A stretch of DNA of 40,604 bases from PKWO01 sp036384915 (GCA_036384915.1 DASVLJ010000017.1:1-40604), one strand, 5' to 3'; shown: positions 7,589 to 15,517, counted from the first letter of the stretch. The notes: generated by a model from the letters alone, not told the origin. Numbers and translations are program-made.

Positions 7589-8677
7589 CTACGCCTTCAC
7601 CTGCATGGACAGGAACAGCTCGTAGGCGGTCTTCTCTCCCGATTCGATCTGCTGCAATATCCGGCTGGCGGTATAGGCATGCGACGTGTAGCTGCCGTTG
7701 ACCATTTCCACGCCGAGTTCGTCGCCCGAGCGTATCCAGCGGCTGAGCGCCTGCGGGTTGGAGGCGATGATGGCCTTGCCGAGATAGGCGCCGTACATGT
7801 TGGCGAGACCCTGGATTTTGGTCTTGTCGGCCTGCAGCTTGGCGCGCTGCTTGTCGAGGTGTTTCGACATCAGCTTCACCGAGCGCTCGTCGTAGCCGAA
7901 GTTGTCCAGGTGCTTGCGGTAGAACTGCACGGTATGGGCGGCCAGCTGCTCGAGCTGGGCCAGGTCTTGCGGGGAGACCGCCTGCACAGCGGGTTCCGGT
8001 TTCGCCACGGTTTCCGGCTTCACTGCTGCGTCGGGTTTCATTTCCGCGTTTGCCTTCTCCGCTTCGACGGGCTTGGCCGCAATTGGCGTATCCGATGCGG
8101 GTCTCGCCTTGGCGGCAGCTTCGGCAGCGGCTGCCTTGTCGGCCGCCTCCTGCAGCAGCTTCAGGGCCGCCTTGAACATGCCATAGGCGGTCTGGCTTTT
8201 ACCCTGTTCGATCTGGCGAAACACACGGCTGATGGGGAAAAAGCGCGCCGTGCGGTCGCCGGCGATCACTTCGACGCCGATCTCGTCGCCCGAGCGTATC
8301 CAGCGCGAGGGAAAGCCTTCGCTCCATTCGATGATGGTCTTGCCGAGGAAGGCGCCGAACATGTTCGCCACCGTGGGCACGTTGGCCTGGTCGCTCAGCA
8401 GCAGGGAGCGCTGCTGGTCCAGCGTGTCGGACATCATCTTCACCGATTCCGGATCGTAGCCGGAGCTCGATTTCTGCTCTTTGAAGCTTTGCAGCGCCAT
8501 TCTGGCCAGTTGCTCGATATTGGCCAATTCCTGGGCCGTGACGGCATTGACTGGGGAAGCGCTTGAACTGAGCTCGATTCGCATATTGACCGAGTCGGGG
8601 CCGTTCCATCCGGGTGCAATCATGGCGGGGAGCAGGGTAGTATTGGTATTTGGCGTGACCGAACGTAGAGACAGCAT
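7589..8677 (-). CDS. Uncharacterised protein with two copies of an unnamed domain joined by an Ala/Pro/Lys linker
   Basis: This is a protein of about 362 residues that I cannot assign to a named family with certainty. It contains a clear internal duplication: residues ~50-165 and ~236-360 share the order LEQLA, GYD-x-x-SVK-x-M, LD-x-QR, ANM-[FY]-GA-[FY]-LGK-x-II, the nearly identical RWIRSGDE-[IL]-GVE, then SR-[VI]-x-x-QIE-x-G and TAY. The two copies are separated by an Ala/Lys/Pro/Glu-rich linker (~170-235). The pattern W/ANM-GA-LG...G-x-[IL]-GVE recalls the small DUF3806-type fold, but that is tentative. No signal peptide or membrane helix is evident. The ATG at 8677 is one choice; TTG 8695, ATG 8623 and ATG 8584 are in frame, none with a good ribosome site. 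It ends 33 bp from the convergent HDOD gene. Confidence 0.7.
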   Translation of the reverse strand: MLSLRSVTPNTNTTLLPAMIAPGWNGPDSVNMRIELSSSASPVNAVTAQELANIEQLARMALQSFKEQKSSSGYDPESVKMMSDTLDQQRSLLLSDQANVPTVANMFGAFLGKTIIEWSEGFPSRWIRSGDEIGVEVIAGDRTARFFPISRVFRQIEQGKSQTAYGMFKAALKLLQEAADKAAAAEAAAKARPASDTPIAAKPVEAEKANAEMKPDAAVKPETVAKPEPAVQAVSPQDLAQLEQLAAHTVQFYRKHLDNFGYDERSVKLMSKHLDKQRAKLQADKTKIQGLANMYGAYLGKAIIASNPQALSRWIRSGDELGVEMVNGSYTSHAYTASRILQQIESGEKTAYELFLSMQVKA

Positions 8678-8780
8678 AGCATGACGCTGTGGCAATTTTC
8701 CACGGGCGGCGGCGGCTTGGACGCCAAGATCGTTCCGCCCAGGGACAGATCACTATTTTCATGATAAATCGTCATCATTC

Positions 8781-9001
8781 ATGCTCACTACGCTCGCCAT
8801 TGCCAACTACCGCTCGCTGCGCGATTTCCTCATCCCGCTGGGGCAGCTTAACGTCATCACCGGCCCAAACGGCAGCGGCAAATCGAGCGTGTATCGGGCG
8901 CAGGGGTTGCTGGCGGAAACTGCGCAAAGGAGTTCGGCGAGACCCGCGTGGTTGGTTTGGGCGACCTGGAAAAGCCGGGGCGACATTGGGCGACGAGGTG
9001 A
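8781..9001 (+). pseudogene. AAA ATPase gene remnant with internal deletion (N- and C-terminal ends only)
   Basis: The first ~49 codons encode the start of a RecF/SMC-like AAA ATPase: MLTTLAIANYRSLRDFLIPL, then a Walker A GPNGSGKSS (residues 28-36) and LLAETAQ. From 8933 a different frame reads FGETRVVGLGDLEKPGRHW-ATR and stops at TGA 8999-9001. This matches the way such proteins (normally about 370-400 residues) end, as I recall it (…G-x-T-R-[IV]-V-G-x-G-x-L-x-x-P-x-W-x-W-P-x-R). The middle, including Walker B, is missing and the junction near 8925-8932 is out of frame. The frame starting at 8781 runs on to 9080 without resemblance to anything, into the following repeat element. It is a decayed, non-functional gene; the original role of the family is not established. 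Confidence 0.8.
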
Positions 9002-9027
9002 GGAGTCCTTGTGCCGCGTTCCAAGGT

Positions 9028-9121
9028 GTAGGGTGGGCGGAGCGCCGCCCGATGAGCTCACCAAGTGCTTAAGTGCTTGAAGGATGGAACACAGGGCACT
9101 GGCGGGTTGCATCCGCCCTAC
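9028..9121. repeat. Intergenic inverted-repeat element, GTAGGG...CCCTAC (copy 1, degenerate)
   Basis: The element begins GTAGGGTGGGCGGAGCG and ends GGCGGGTTGCATCCGCCCTAC, with internal CACCAAGTGCTT and GGGCACTGG. Ends and internal order match the well-preserved copy at 16195-16266, allowing for several substitutions and a longer middle. It lies between the ATPase remnant and the kinase gene. A further fragment (GTAAGGTGGGTTTCGCCCC) follows at about 9154-9172. Each arm can fold on itself, as in REP-like elements. Confidence 0.75.
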
Positions 9122-9188
9122 GGTTCTTTAGGTGCGGCGGCAGAGGCAGGATCGTAAGGTGGGTTTCGCCCCAGCCTGCAAAAGCCAC

Positions 9189-10226
9189 TCAGTGGTGCAG
9201 CAGGAACCAGGCGCTGGCCATACCTGCGCCGACTACGAAGGCCAGGATGGCCGCAACGGGCGAACGCGAAGGCGCCTTCTCTTGCACAACCGGCTCGTGT
9301 TCTGGTGCCGCCACCGGTACCGCAGGCCGGCTTGTCCGTTTACCCAAGCCGAGGTAGCGGTTCAAATCGCTCAAAAATTCTTCCGCGCTCTGGTAGCGCT
9401 TCTCGGGCCGCTTGCTCATGGCCTTGAGCACGATCTGCGACAGGCCTACCGGTATCGCACTGTTGATTTCATGCGGCGCAGTGGGGGCCTTGTAGGCGAT
9501 CGCTTCGAGCAAGCCCTCGGTGGTCTCGGAATGAAACGGCTTGCGCTGGGTCAGCATTTCATACATCACGGCGCCCAGCGAATACAGGTCGGTCAGATGG
9601 TCGACCGGCTTGCCTTGCGCCTGTTCGGGCGACATGTAGTTCGGCGTGCCGAGCAGGTTGTTCTGGAACAGCGTATACGGTTCTTCGTCGTCCTCGTCGT
9701 CGGACAGGCGGTTGGGCGCGCGGGCGATGCCGAAGTCGAAAATCTTCGGCTGCTTGTCGTCGGACAGGAATATGTTGGACGGATTGATGTCGCGGTGGAT
9801 CACGCCATTCTTGTGGGCGTGGGCCAGGGCGTCGGCCAGCTTGGTGGCTATCGCCACGACTTCGTCGGCGCTGAAGCTTTCGCCACCATCCATGCGCCTG
9901 CCGAGCACCGCGCCTTGCAGGTATTCCATGGCGATGTAGCTGTTGCCATTTTCCGTGCCGGCTTCGAAGACGGTGATGATGTTGGGATGCGAGAGCCGGC
10001 CTGCGGCGCGCGCCTCGTTAATCAATTGCTGGTCGAACTGTTTCTTTTCCGCCGGGTTAGTGCGCACGCGGCTGACCTTGATCGCGATATTGCGGTCCAC
10101 CACGGGGTCGCGCGCGACATAGACGGTGCCGGCCGCGCCGCTGCCGATTTCGCGGACGAGGTAGAAGCGGCTGACACGGTTGGAAGATGGGGCCGATGTC
10201 GCTGGCCTGGCGGGTAAGGGCATCAT
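9189..10226 (-). CDS. Hanks-type serine/threonine protein kinase with C-terminal membrane anchor
   Basis: This 345-residue protein has a kinase domain at ~21-300: glycine loop IGSGAAGTVY (27-36), VAIK-type lysine K50, helix-C glutamate E71, HRD (144-146), metal-binding N151, DFG (164-166) and SPE (199-201). Catalytic Asp, Lys and Asn are intact. The residue two after HRD, usually Lys (HRDxKPxN), is Asn here (HRDINPSN). An acidic stretch (SDDEDDEEP, 175-183) lies in the activation segment. A Pro/Glu linker precedes one hydrophobic helix (~322-341) near the C-terminus with only LHH after it, so the kinase sits on the cytoplasmic face of the inner membrane. No extracellular sensor domain exists. 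Start ATG 10226 or 10223. It has about 230 bp of upstream non-coding DNA. Confidence 0.92.
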   Translation of the reverse strand: MMPLPARPATSAPSSNRVSRFYLVREIGSGAAGTVYVARDPVVDRNIAIKVSRVRTNPAEKKQFDQQLINEARAAGRLSHPNIITVFEAGTENGNSYIAMEYLQGAVLGRRMDGGESFSADEVVAIATKLADALAHAHKNGVIHRDINPSNIFLSDDKQPKIFDFGIARAPNRLSDDEDDEEPYTLFQNNLLGTPNYMSPEQAQGKPVDHLTDLYSLGAVMYEMLTQRKPFHSETTEGLLEAIAYKAPTAPHEINSAIPVGLSQIVLKAMSKRPEKRYQSAEEFLSDLNRYLGLGKRTSRPAVPVAAPEHEPVVQEKAPSRSPVAAILAFVVGAGMASAWFLLHH

Positions 10227-10454
10227 GCGTCAGAGGATGCCTTGGCGTGAATTGCTTGACAAGGTCAGCCAGATAATTTTTTACGGATTTAACAAAATTT
10301 GACGTTTGGAAATTACCTCACGACCATACCACTTTAGTGCAGGCGTGCTTTTTTGTAGGAAGCGGTCTGCCAACCGGTTTGCGCAGTGTTGCGCAGCGAA
10401 GTTGTTGTTTCTGCGTGTAACCTTTTGAAGGTGACTGGAAGTGATTGGGGTAAT

Positions 10455-11621
10455 TCAAGGCTTGAAAGGGTTGCGCTCGTTCAATTCATCGACATAGGCG
10501 TTAATACCACCTGCCTCGCGTGTTAAAAACTGTTCGATGGCGTCGGCGAAGCCGGCATGGGCCAGCCAGTGTGCCGACCAGGTCTTTTGCGGCAGGAAGC
10601 CGCGCGCCATTTTGTGCTCGCCCTGGGCGCCCCCTTCGAAGTGTTTCAAGCCTTCGGCGATGCAGAATTCCAGGGGCTGGTAGTAAGCCGTCTCGAAATG
10701 CAGGCATGGAATGTCTTCCAGTCCGCCCCAATAGCGGCCGTAAAGCGTGGTGTCGGTATGGAACACCAGCGAGGAAGCAATCGGCCGGCCCGCGCGCTCG
10801 GCCAGCACGAGCAGGGTATGTTCGGGCATGGCCGCGCCGACGCGTTCGAAAAATTCGAGATTCAGGTAAGGTTGCGAGCCATGCATCGCATAGGTGCGGT
10901 CGTAGCAGCGCGTGAAGAATTGCCAGTGCTCGTGCTTGATCTGCTCGCCGCGCAATTGGCGGAAGGTGACACCGGCTTCCATCACCTTGCGCCGCTCGGC
11001 ACGGATGTTCTTGCGCTTCTTCTGTTCCAGGCTGCCGAGGAATTCGTCGAAGTTGGCGTAATCCTGGTTTTCCCAATGGAATTGCACGCCGCTTCGGAGC
11101 ATGAAGCCGGCGGCATGCAGCATTTCGGCCTGTTCCGACGGTGGGTAGAGCACGTGCATCGAGGAGACGGTCGGGCTGGCGCGCACCTCCTCAACCATCT
11201 CGACCAGGGCCACCATGGCTTCGGTATTCTTGGCGATCAGGCGCGAGCCGGTCACCGGCGTGAAGGGGATGGATGAGAGCAGCTTGGGGTAATACTCGAG
11301 TCCGTGGCGCCGGTAGGCATCGGCCCAGGCCCAGTCGAACACGTATTCGCCATAAGAGTGCCATTTCACGTAAAGCGGCATGGCGCCGACCAGTTCGGCT
11401 TCCTTGCCTGCGCCGTCCCACACCGTCAGGTATTGCGGTTGCCAGCCGCTGTCGCTATCGGCGCAGCCGGTTTCATGCATGGCATGCAGGAAGTCGTAGC
11501 GCAGGAAGGGATTGACTTCATCCTGGCCGGCGGCGCGCGCCTGCCCGGCCAGCAAGCCGTCCCATTGTTCCTTGCCGACATCGGCCAGTGAAGAGGCGAT
11601 ACGCGTGCGATAATTCAACAA
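10455..11621 (-). CDS. FemAB-like GNAT acyltransferase (DUF482 family)
   Basis: This protein of about 388 residues has the features of the bacterial 'peptidogalycan biosynthesis' FemAB-like family: an early WD-x-L, NPFLRYDFLHAMHETG, the VGAMPLYVKWHSYGEYVFDWAWADAY block, YYPKLLSSIPFTPVTGSRLI, and the second half with KKRKNIRAERRKV, SSLVFHTDTTLYGRYWG and HKMARGFLPQKTWSAHW. Two GNAT-like halves are expected. Substrate and acyl donor are unknown. No ATG exists before residue 48, so the start must be TTG at 11621 or the adjacent TTG at 11618. The divergent nadE start is only 26 bases away. The gene order FemAB-like–nadE–glnB recurs in Burkholderiales as I recall it. Confidence 0.85.
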   Translation of the reverse strand: MLNYRTRIASSLADVGKEQWDGLLAGQARAAGQDEVNPFLRYDFLHAMHETGCADSDSGWQPQYLTVWDGAGKEAELVGAMPLYVKWHSYGEYVFDWAWADAYRRHGLEYYPKLLSSIPFTPVTGSRLIAKNTEAMVALVEMVEEVRASPTVSSMHVLYPPSEQAEMLHAAGFMLRSGVQFHWENQDYANFDEFLGSLEQKKRKNIRAERRKVMEAGVTFRQLRGEQIKHEHWQFFTRCYDRTYAMHGSQPYLNLEFFERVGAAMPEHTLLVLAERAGRPIASSLVFHTDTTLYGRYWGGLEDIPCLHFETAYYQPLEFCIAEGLKHFEGGAQGEHKMARGFLPQKTWSAHWLAHAGFADAIEQFLTREAGGINAYVDELNERNPFKP

Positions 11622-11647
11622 GTTTCTTTCTCTAAATTCGCTTCATC

Positions 11648-13261
11648 ATGACAGTCAGAGTCGCCATCGCCCAAATCAATAGCATCGTCGGAGACTTTGC
11701 GGGCAATTCCGCCAAAATCGTCGACTTCTGTCGCCGTTCCGCTGAAAAAGGCGCAGATGTGATCGTGACGCCGGAATTGTCACTGGTCGGCTACCCGCCT
11801 GAGGATTTGCTGCTGCGCCCTTCATTCTACGGAAAAAGCGAAGAGGCGTTGGAAGCGCTCTGTGCCGCATTGGCGGAGTTCAAGGGCTTGCACGTCGTTG
11901 TCGGCCATCCGCTGATGCAGGATGGCGTGCGCTTCAATGCGGCGTCGGTATTGCGCGAAGGCGCCGTGCTCGGCACCTATTGCAAGCATGACTTGCCCAA
12001 CGATGCCGTGTTCGACGAGAAGCGCTATTTCTCTTCAGCCGACCGTCCCCTTGTGTTCGGCGTCAAAGGCATCCAATTCGGCGTCAACATTTGCGAAGAC
12101 ACCTGGTCTTCTCACGCGCCGCGCCGTGCCAAGGCGGCGGGTGCGCAAGTGCTATTGGTGCCGAACGCGTCGCCATACCACATGAAAAAGCAGCATCTGC
12201 GCTACGAAGTCATGCGCGGCAACGTCTGCGCGCAGGGCCTGGGCCTGGTCTATGCCAACCTCATCGGCGGGCAGGATGAATTGATTTTCGACGGCAACTC
12301 CTTCGTGATGGATGCGGAAGGAAAAATCTGCACCCAATTGGCGCATTTCGAGGAAGACTTGCGTATTGCTGAATTCGAGGGTGGCGTGCCGGCGGCGGTC
12401 GAGGTGGCGCCGGAATTGCCGCTTGAGGCGCAGGTATACAAGGCGTTGGTCTTGGGCGTACGCGACTACGTAGGCAAGAATGGTTTCCCCAGTGTCTTGA
12501 TCGGCCTGTCGGGCGGCGTGGATTCCGCGCTTACGCTGGCCGTGGCCGTCGATGCGCTCGGCGCCGACCGCGTGCGCGCCGTGATGATGCCCTCGCCCTA
12601 TACGGCGGAAATCTCGTGGCTCGATTCGCGCGACATGGTCAGGCGGTTGGGCGTGCGCTACGATGAAATCCCGATCAACGATTGCTTCCAGGCGTTTCGC
12701 ACCACCTTGGCGCAGGAATTCGCCGGCTTGAAGGAAGACACGACCGAGGAAAACATACAGGCGCGCATCCGCGGCACCATCCTGATGGCCTTGTCGAACA
12801 AGTACGGTTCCATTGTTTTGACGACCGGTAACAAGAGCGAAATGGCGGTCGGCTATTGCACGCTTTATGGCGACATGGCCGGCGGCTTCGCCGTGATCAA
12901 GGATATCGCCAAGACCCTGGTCTACCGCGTGTGCGCCTGGCGCAATTCGGTGTCCGACGTGATCCCCGAACGCATCCTGACGCGCGCTCCCTCGGCCGAG
13001 CTGCGGCCGGACCAGAAAGACCAGGATTCGCTGCCGCCCTATGACGTGTTGGACGGCATCATGCAACGCTACATGGAAGAAAATCAAAGTGTGGCGGAAA
13101 TCCTGGCGGCGGGTTATCGTGTCGAAGACGTCGAGCGCATTACGCGTTTGATCAAGATTAACGAATACAAGCGCCGGCAGGCGCCGATCGGCATCCGCGT
13201 CACGCATCGCGCTTTCGGGCGCGATTGGCGCTACCCGATCACCTCCGCCTTCCGCGCATAG
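11648..13261 (+). CDS. nadE: Glutamine-dependent NAD+ synthetase
   Basis: This 537-residue bifunctional enzyme converts nicotinate adenine dinucleotide to NAD+ using ATP and glutamine, the last step of NAD synthesis. The N-terminal nitrilase-like glutaminase carries the Glu-Lys-Cys triad: E43 in TPELSLVGYPPEDLLLRP, K113 in CKHDLPN, C149 in VNICEDTW. The C-terminal synthetase has the PP-loop SGGVDS (288-293), TTGNKSE and the YGDMAGGFAVIKDIAKT segment. Its length fits the bacterial two-domain form. The ATG at 11648 is the normal family start (MTVRVAIAQINS) though no Shine-Dalgarno is visible. glnB follows 21 bases downstream, probably co-transcribed. Confidence 0.97.
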   Translation: MTVRVAIAQINSIVGDFAGNSAKIVDFCRRSAEKGADVIVTPELSLVGYPPEDLLLRPSFYGKSEEALEALCAALAEFKGLHVVVGHPLMQDGVRFNAASVLREGAVLGTYCKHDLPNDAVFDEKRYFSSADRPLVFGVKGIQFGVNICEDTWSSHAPRRAKAAGAQVLLVPNASPYHMKKQHLRYEVMRGNVCAQGLGLVYANLIGGQDELIFDGNSFVMDAEGKICTQLAHFEEDLRIAEFEGGVPAAVEVAPELPLEAQVYKALVLGVRDYVGKNGFPSVLIGLSGGVDSALTLAVAVDALGADRVRAVMMPSPYTAEISWLDSRDMVRRLGVRYDEIPINDCFQAFRTTLAQEFAGLKEDTTEENIQARIRGTILMALSNKYGSIVLTTGNKSEMAVGYCTLYGDMAGGFAVIKDIAKTLVYRVCAWRNSVSDVIPERILTRAPSAELRPDQKDQDSLPPYDVLDGIMQRYMEENQSVAEILAAGYRVEDVERITRLIKINEYKRRQAPIGIRVTHRAFGRDWRYPITSAFRA

Positions 13262-13282
13262 TGATTCCTAGGAGGACATGTC

Positions 13283-13621
13283 ATGAAACAAGTAACCGCC
13301 ATCATCAAGCCCTTCAAGCTCGACGAAGTGCGCGAAAGCCTGGCCGAAGTCGGCGTTACCGGCTTGACCGTGACAGAAGTCAAAGGCTTCGGCCGGCAAA
13401 AGGGCCACACCGAGCTGTATCGCGGCGCGGAATACGTGGTCGATTTCCTGCCCAAGGTCAAGGTTGAAGTCGTGGTAGACGATGCTGTGGCCGAGCATGC
13501 CGTCGAAGCCATCATCAAGGCGGCGCGCACAGGCAAGATCGGCGACGGCAAGATCTTCGTGCAAAACGTGGAACAGGTGGTGCGCATCCGCACCGGCGAG
13601 ACAGGCTCGGACGCAGTCTAA
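13283..13621 (+). CDS. glnB: Nitrogen regulatory protein PII
   Basis: This 112-residue protein is nearly identical to proteobacterial GlnB over its full length: MKQVTAIIKPFKLDEVRE, the T-loop KGFGRQKGHTELYRGAEY with the uridylylation site Y51, the B-loop TGKIGDGKIFV and the C-loop RIRTGE. PII trimers sense 2-oxoglutarate, ATP/ADP and, through uridylylation, glutamine, and control glutamine synthetase adenylylation, NtrB and, in many bacteria, NAD synthetase. Its location immediately after glutamine-dependent NAD synthetase therefore fits reported PII–NadE interaction in some bacteria; relevance here is inferred. A strong AGGAGG ribosome site precedes the ATG. Confidence 0.97.
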   Translation: MKQVTAIIKPFKLDEVRESLAEVGVTGLTVTEVKGFGRQKGHTELYRGAEYVVDFLPKVKVEVVVDDAVAEHAVEAIIKAARTGKIGDGKIFVQNVEQVVRIRTGETGSDAV

Positions 13622-13638
13622 GCATTTCGGCGCCTGCC

Positions 13639-14031
13639 ATGCTCGCCGGGGGCAAGCTTTGGCACATGCTGGGGGCATTTTTTCTGGCGTTTTGCTGTGC
13701 CTGTGCGCAGGCTGCCGCGGCGCCGGACCCTGCCGGCAGGGTAGACTTGCTGACTGGTGACCTGCAAATCCTCCAGGCCGGCAAACCGGCCCGCCCCGGC
13801 CATGCCGGCGACGTGATATTCGAAGGCGATATTCTCGCGACAGGCAAGGATAGCGAAGCGCATCTGAGCATGGCCGATACCGGCTACATCGTCTTGCGCG
13901 CCAACACGCGCAGCGACTTGCAGAACGAGAAAAAGGTGATGCAAGAAGAGATGCGCACCTTGTATGAACAGGAGCAAAAGCGCTATAGGGAAGAGCTGCG
14001 TGCCGATCGGCAGGCGGGTAGCGAAGACTGA
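13639..14031 (+). CDS. Small secreted FecR-like domain protein
   Basis: This 130-residue protein has a signal sequence (hydrophobic MLGAFFLAFCCACAQAAAA) followed by a single short FecR-like fold: AGRVDLLTGDLQILQAGKPARPGHAGDVIFEGDILATGKDSEAHLSMADTGYIVLRANT in two consecutive blocks (residues 32-91). Instead of continuing as a long FecR protein, it ends with a highly charged helix (about 95-130, rich in Glu, Lys, Arg). The product is probably periplasmic. It begins 17 bases after glnB and may be read through from it. ATG 13666 would also be possible and keeps the signal. The family domain is associated with envelope signalling, but a function for this short form is not known to me. Confidence 0.65.
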   Translation: MLAGGKLWHMLGAFFLAFCCACAQAAAAPDPAGRVDLLTGDLQILQAGKPARPGHAGDVIFEGDILATGKDSEAHLSMADTGYIVLRANTRSDLQNEKKVMQEEMRTLYEQEQKRYREELRADRQAGSED

Positions 14032-14085
14032 TCCTCATGTTGTGGCAAAATCTCCTGTTCAAAATACCAACAGGGAGCGCTCCAC

Positions 14086-14754
14086 ATGCATTTCGAACCG
14101 CCGGAAAAAGTCATCCATACGCTCAAGGAGTTCGCGTCGCACTACGCGATGATCGTCATCTCGATCCTGACCGCGCTCGCTCTGGAGCACATTGCCGTAT
14201 CGTGGCATCACGCCAATGAGGCGCGGCGCGCCAAGGAAGAGATCGAGCGCGAGATTGCCGAAAACCGGGAGAATTTTGCCGGCGCTATCGAAGCGACTGC
14301 GGCCAGGGAAAAGATTTGGGGCGATTTGCTGCAAAAGAGCGTGGAACAGGCCAAGTCGGGCAAGGCCACCACCGACGAACAAGTGGAACTTCTACAAAGC
14401 GCCATGGACCACTATGGCGACAACACGCCACCCATCAAAACCAGCGCATGGGACGCGGCAATTGCCGACCAGTCGGTTAACTATCTGGGCCATGCCGACC
14501 TGGAACGCTATTCGCAGCTCTATGCCCTGCTGCACATGCAATATCAAGCGCTGCTGGCCAATCTGAATCCCGCCGGGGCGACACAAAATGCCTCGGATAT
14601 CGCCCTGGCGCTCCGCTTGCGCAAGCCCGATCCGGCACAGACGACGCGCTTGTTGAACTGGCGAGTGTGGTTGATGCACGTGGTGCATTCGAATCTCAGG
14701 CAGATGAAGACAGCCTTGGACGAGGCGGAACAAGGGAAAGACGCGGCCAAGTAG
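14086..14754 (+). CDS. Uncharacterised membrane-anchored protein with coiled-coil region
   Basis: This 222-residue protein has one N-terminal hydrophobic helix (about 19-38, YAMIVISILTALALEHIAV) and then a long helical, Glu/Arg/Lys-rich stretch (HHANEARRAKEEIEREIAENREN, 41-63 in two pieces) likely to form a coiled coil. The remainder is polar and mostly helical. The N-in, helix, C-out arrangement would put most of it in the periplasm. I do not recognise a named family with certainty. A GGGAG ribosome site lies eight bases before the ATG. It is 54 bases downstream of the FecR-like gene and could belong to the same transcript. Confidence 0.6.
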   Translation: MHFEPPEKVIHTLKEFASHYAMIVISILTALALEHIAVSWHHANEARRAKEEIEREIAENRENFAGAIEATAAREKIWGDLLQKSVEQAKSGKATTDEQVELLQSAMDHYGDNTPPIKTSAWDAAIADQSVNYLGHADLERYSQLYALLHMQYQALLANLNPAGATQNASDIALALRLRKPDPAQTTRLLNWRVWLMHVVHSNLRQMKTALDEAEQGKDAAK

Positions 14755-14849
14755 GCGGGCGCCTGATCCGCAACCGCGAGTCTTTCTCATTGACGTATTG
14801 TTTTTACGGCAAGGACTTGGGTGGTGCGTAAATTGACAATGCGGCCGTG

Positions 14850-15452
14850 TCAGCGCAACCGTATGCCGTGTGCCCACGTCAGGAGGCGCAGCATCACGAT
14901 CAGGAGTGCGCTGCTCCAGAGCGAAAAGTTGGCATCGACGCCGACGCGGTCGAGCAACAGGTACATCCAGCAGCCGGCAAAGGAACACATCGCATAGGGC
15001 TTGCCGTCGCGCAGCACCATGGGAATCTCGTTGCATACGATGTCGCGCATCACGCCGCCGAAGATGCCCGTGATCACGCCCATCATCGAGGCGATGAAGA
15101 GCGGCATATTGGCGCTCAAGGCTTCCGATACGCCGGCGATGGAAAACAGCCCGAGCCCGAGCGCGTCGGCCACCACGATCAAGCGCTCGGACACGATCTT
15201 GCGCACGGTGCGCATCAGGGGCGAGGCCACCAGCGACAGCAGGAAGATCAGGATGGCATATTCTTGGTGCTGCACCCAGAACAGCGGACGGATATCGAGC
15301 AGCACGTCGCGCAGCGTGCCCCCGCCGAAAGCCGTGATGAAGGCCACGATGAACACGCCCACCACATCCATCTTTTTGCTGCGCGCTTCGATGAAGCCGG
15401 AAAACGCGCCGACCAGGATGGCGAGGATTTCGATGAGTTTGACGATGGACAT
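14850..15452 (-). CDS. TRIC-family (UPF0126/YicG-like) cation channel protein
   Basis: This 200-residue inner-membrane protein is built of two similar three-helix halves. Each half contains the hallmark glycine-rich motif followed by Arg-Asp: FGGGTLRDVLLDIRP in the first and FGGVMRDIVCNEIP in the second. Prokaryotic TRIC channels are homotrimeric K+/Na+-permeable channels. The first helix is KLIEILAILVGAFSGF. The ATG at 15452 was chosen over the TTG at 15473 because MSIVKLIEIL places the first helix at the usual distance. It is convergent with the coiled-coil protein gene, and about 95 bp of non-coding DNA between them shows no clear terminator. Confidence 0.88.
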   Translation of the reverse strand: MSIVKLIEILAILVGAFSGFIEARSKKMDVVGVFIVAFITAFGGGTLRDVLLDIRPLFWVQHQEYAILIFLLSLVASPLMRTVRKIVSERLIVVADALGLGLFSIAGVSEALSANMPLFIASMMGVITGIFGGVMRDIVCNEIPMVLRDGKPYAMCSFAGCWMYLLLDRVGVDANFSLWSSALLIVMLRLLTWAHGIRLR

Positions 15453-15517
15453 GCGCGTAGGGCTTGTTGACAATGATCAATTGTCGCATTGTCATGCCCG
15501 GATGCCAACGGGGTTCT

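Noticed and set aside
8781..9080. Intact 99-residue P-loop protein
   Set aside because: Only the first half resembles anything; a second frame carries the true C-terminal tail of the same ATPase family, so it is a deletion remnant.
12152..13207. 351-codon frame antisense to nadE
   Set aside because: Reverse shadow of a well-conserved enzyme gene.
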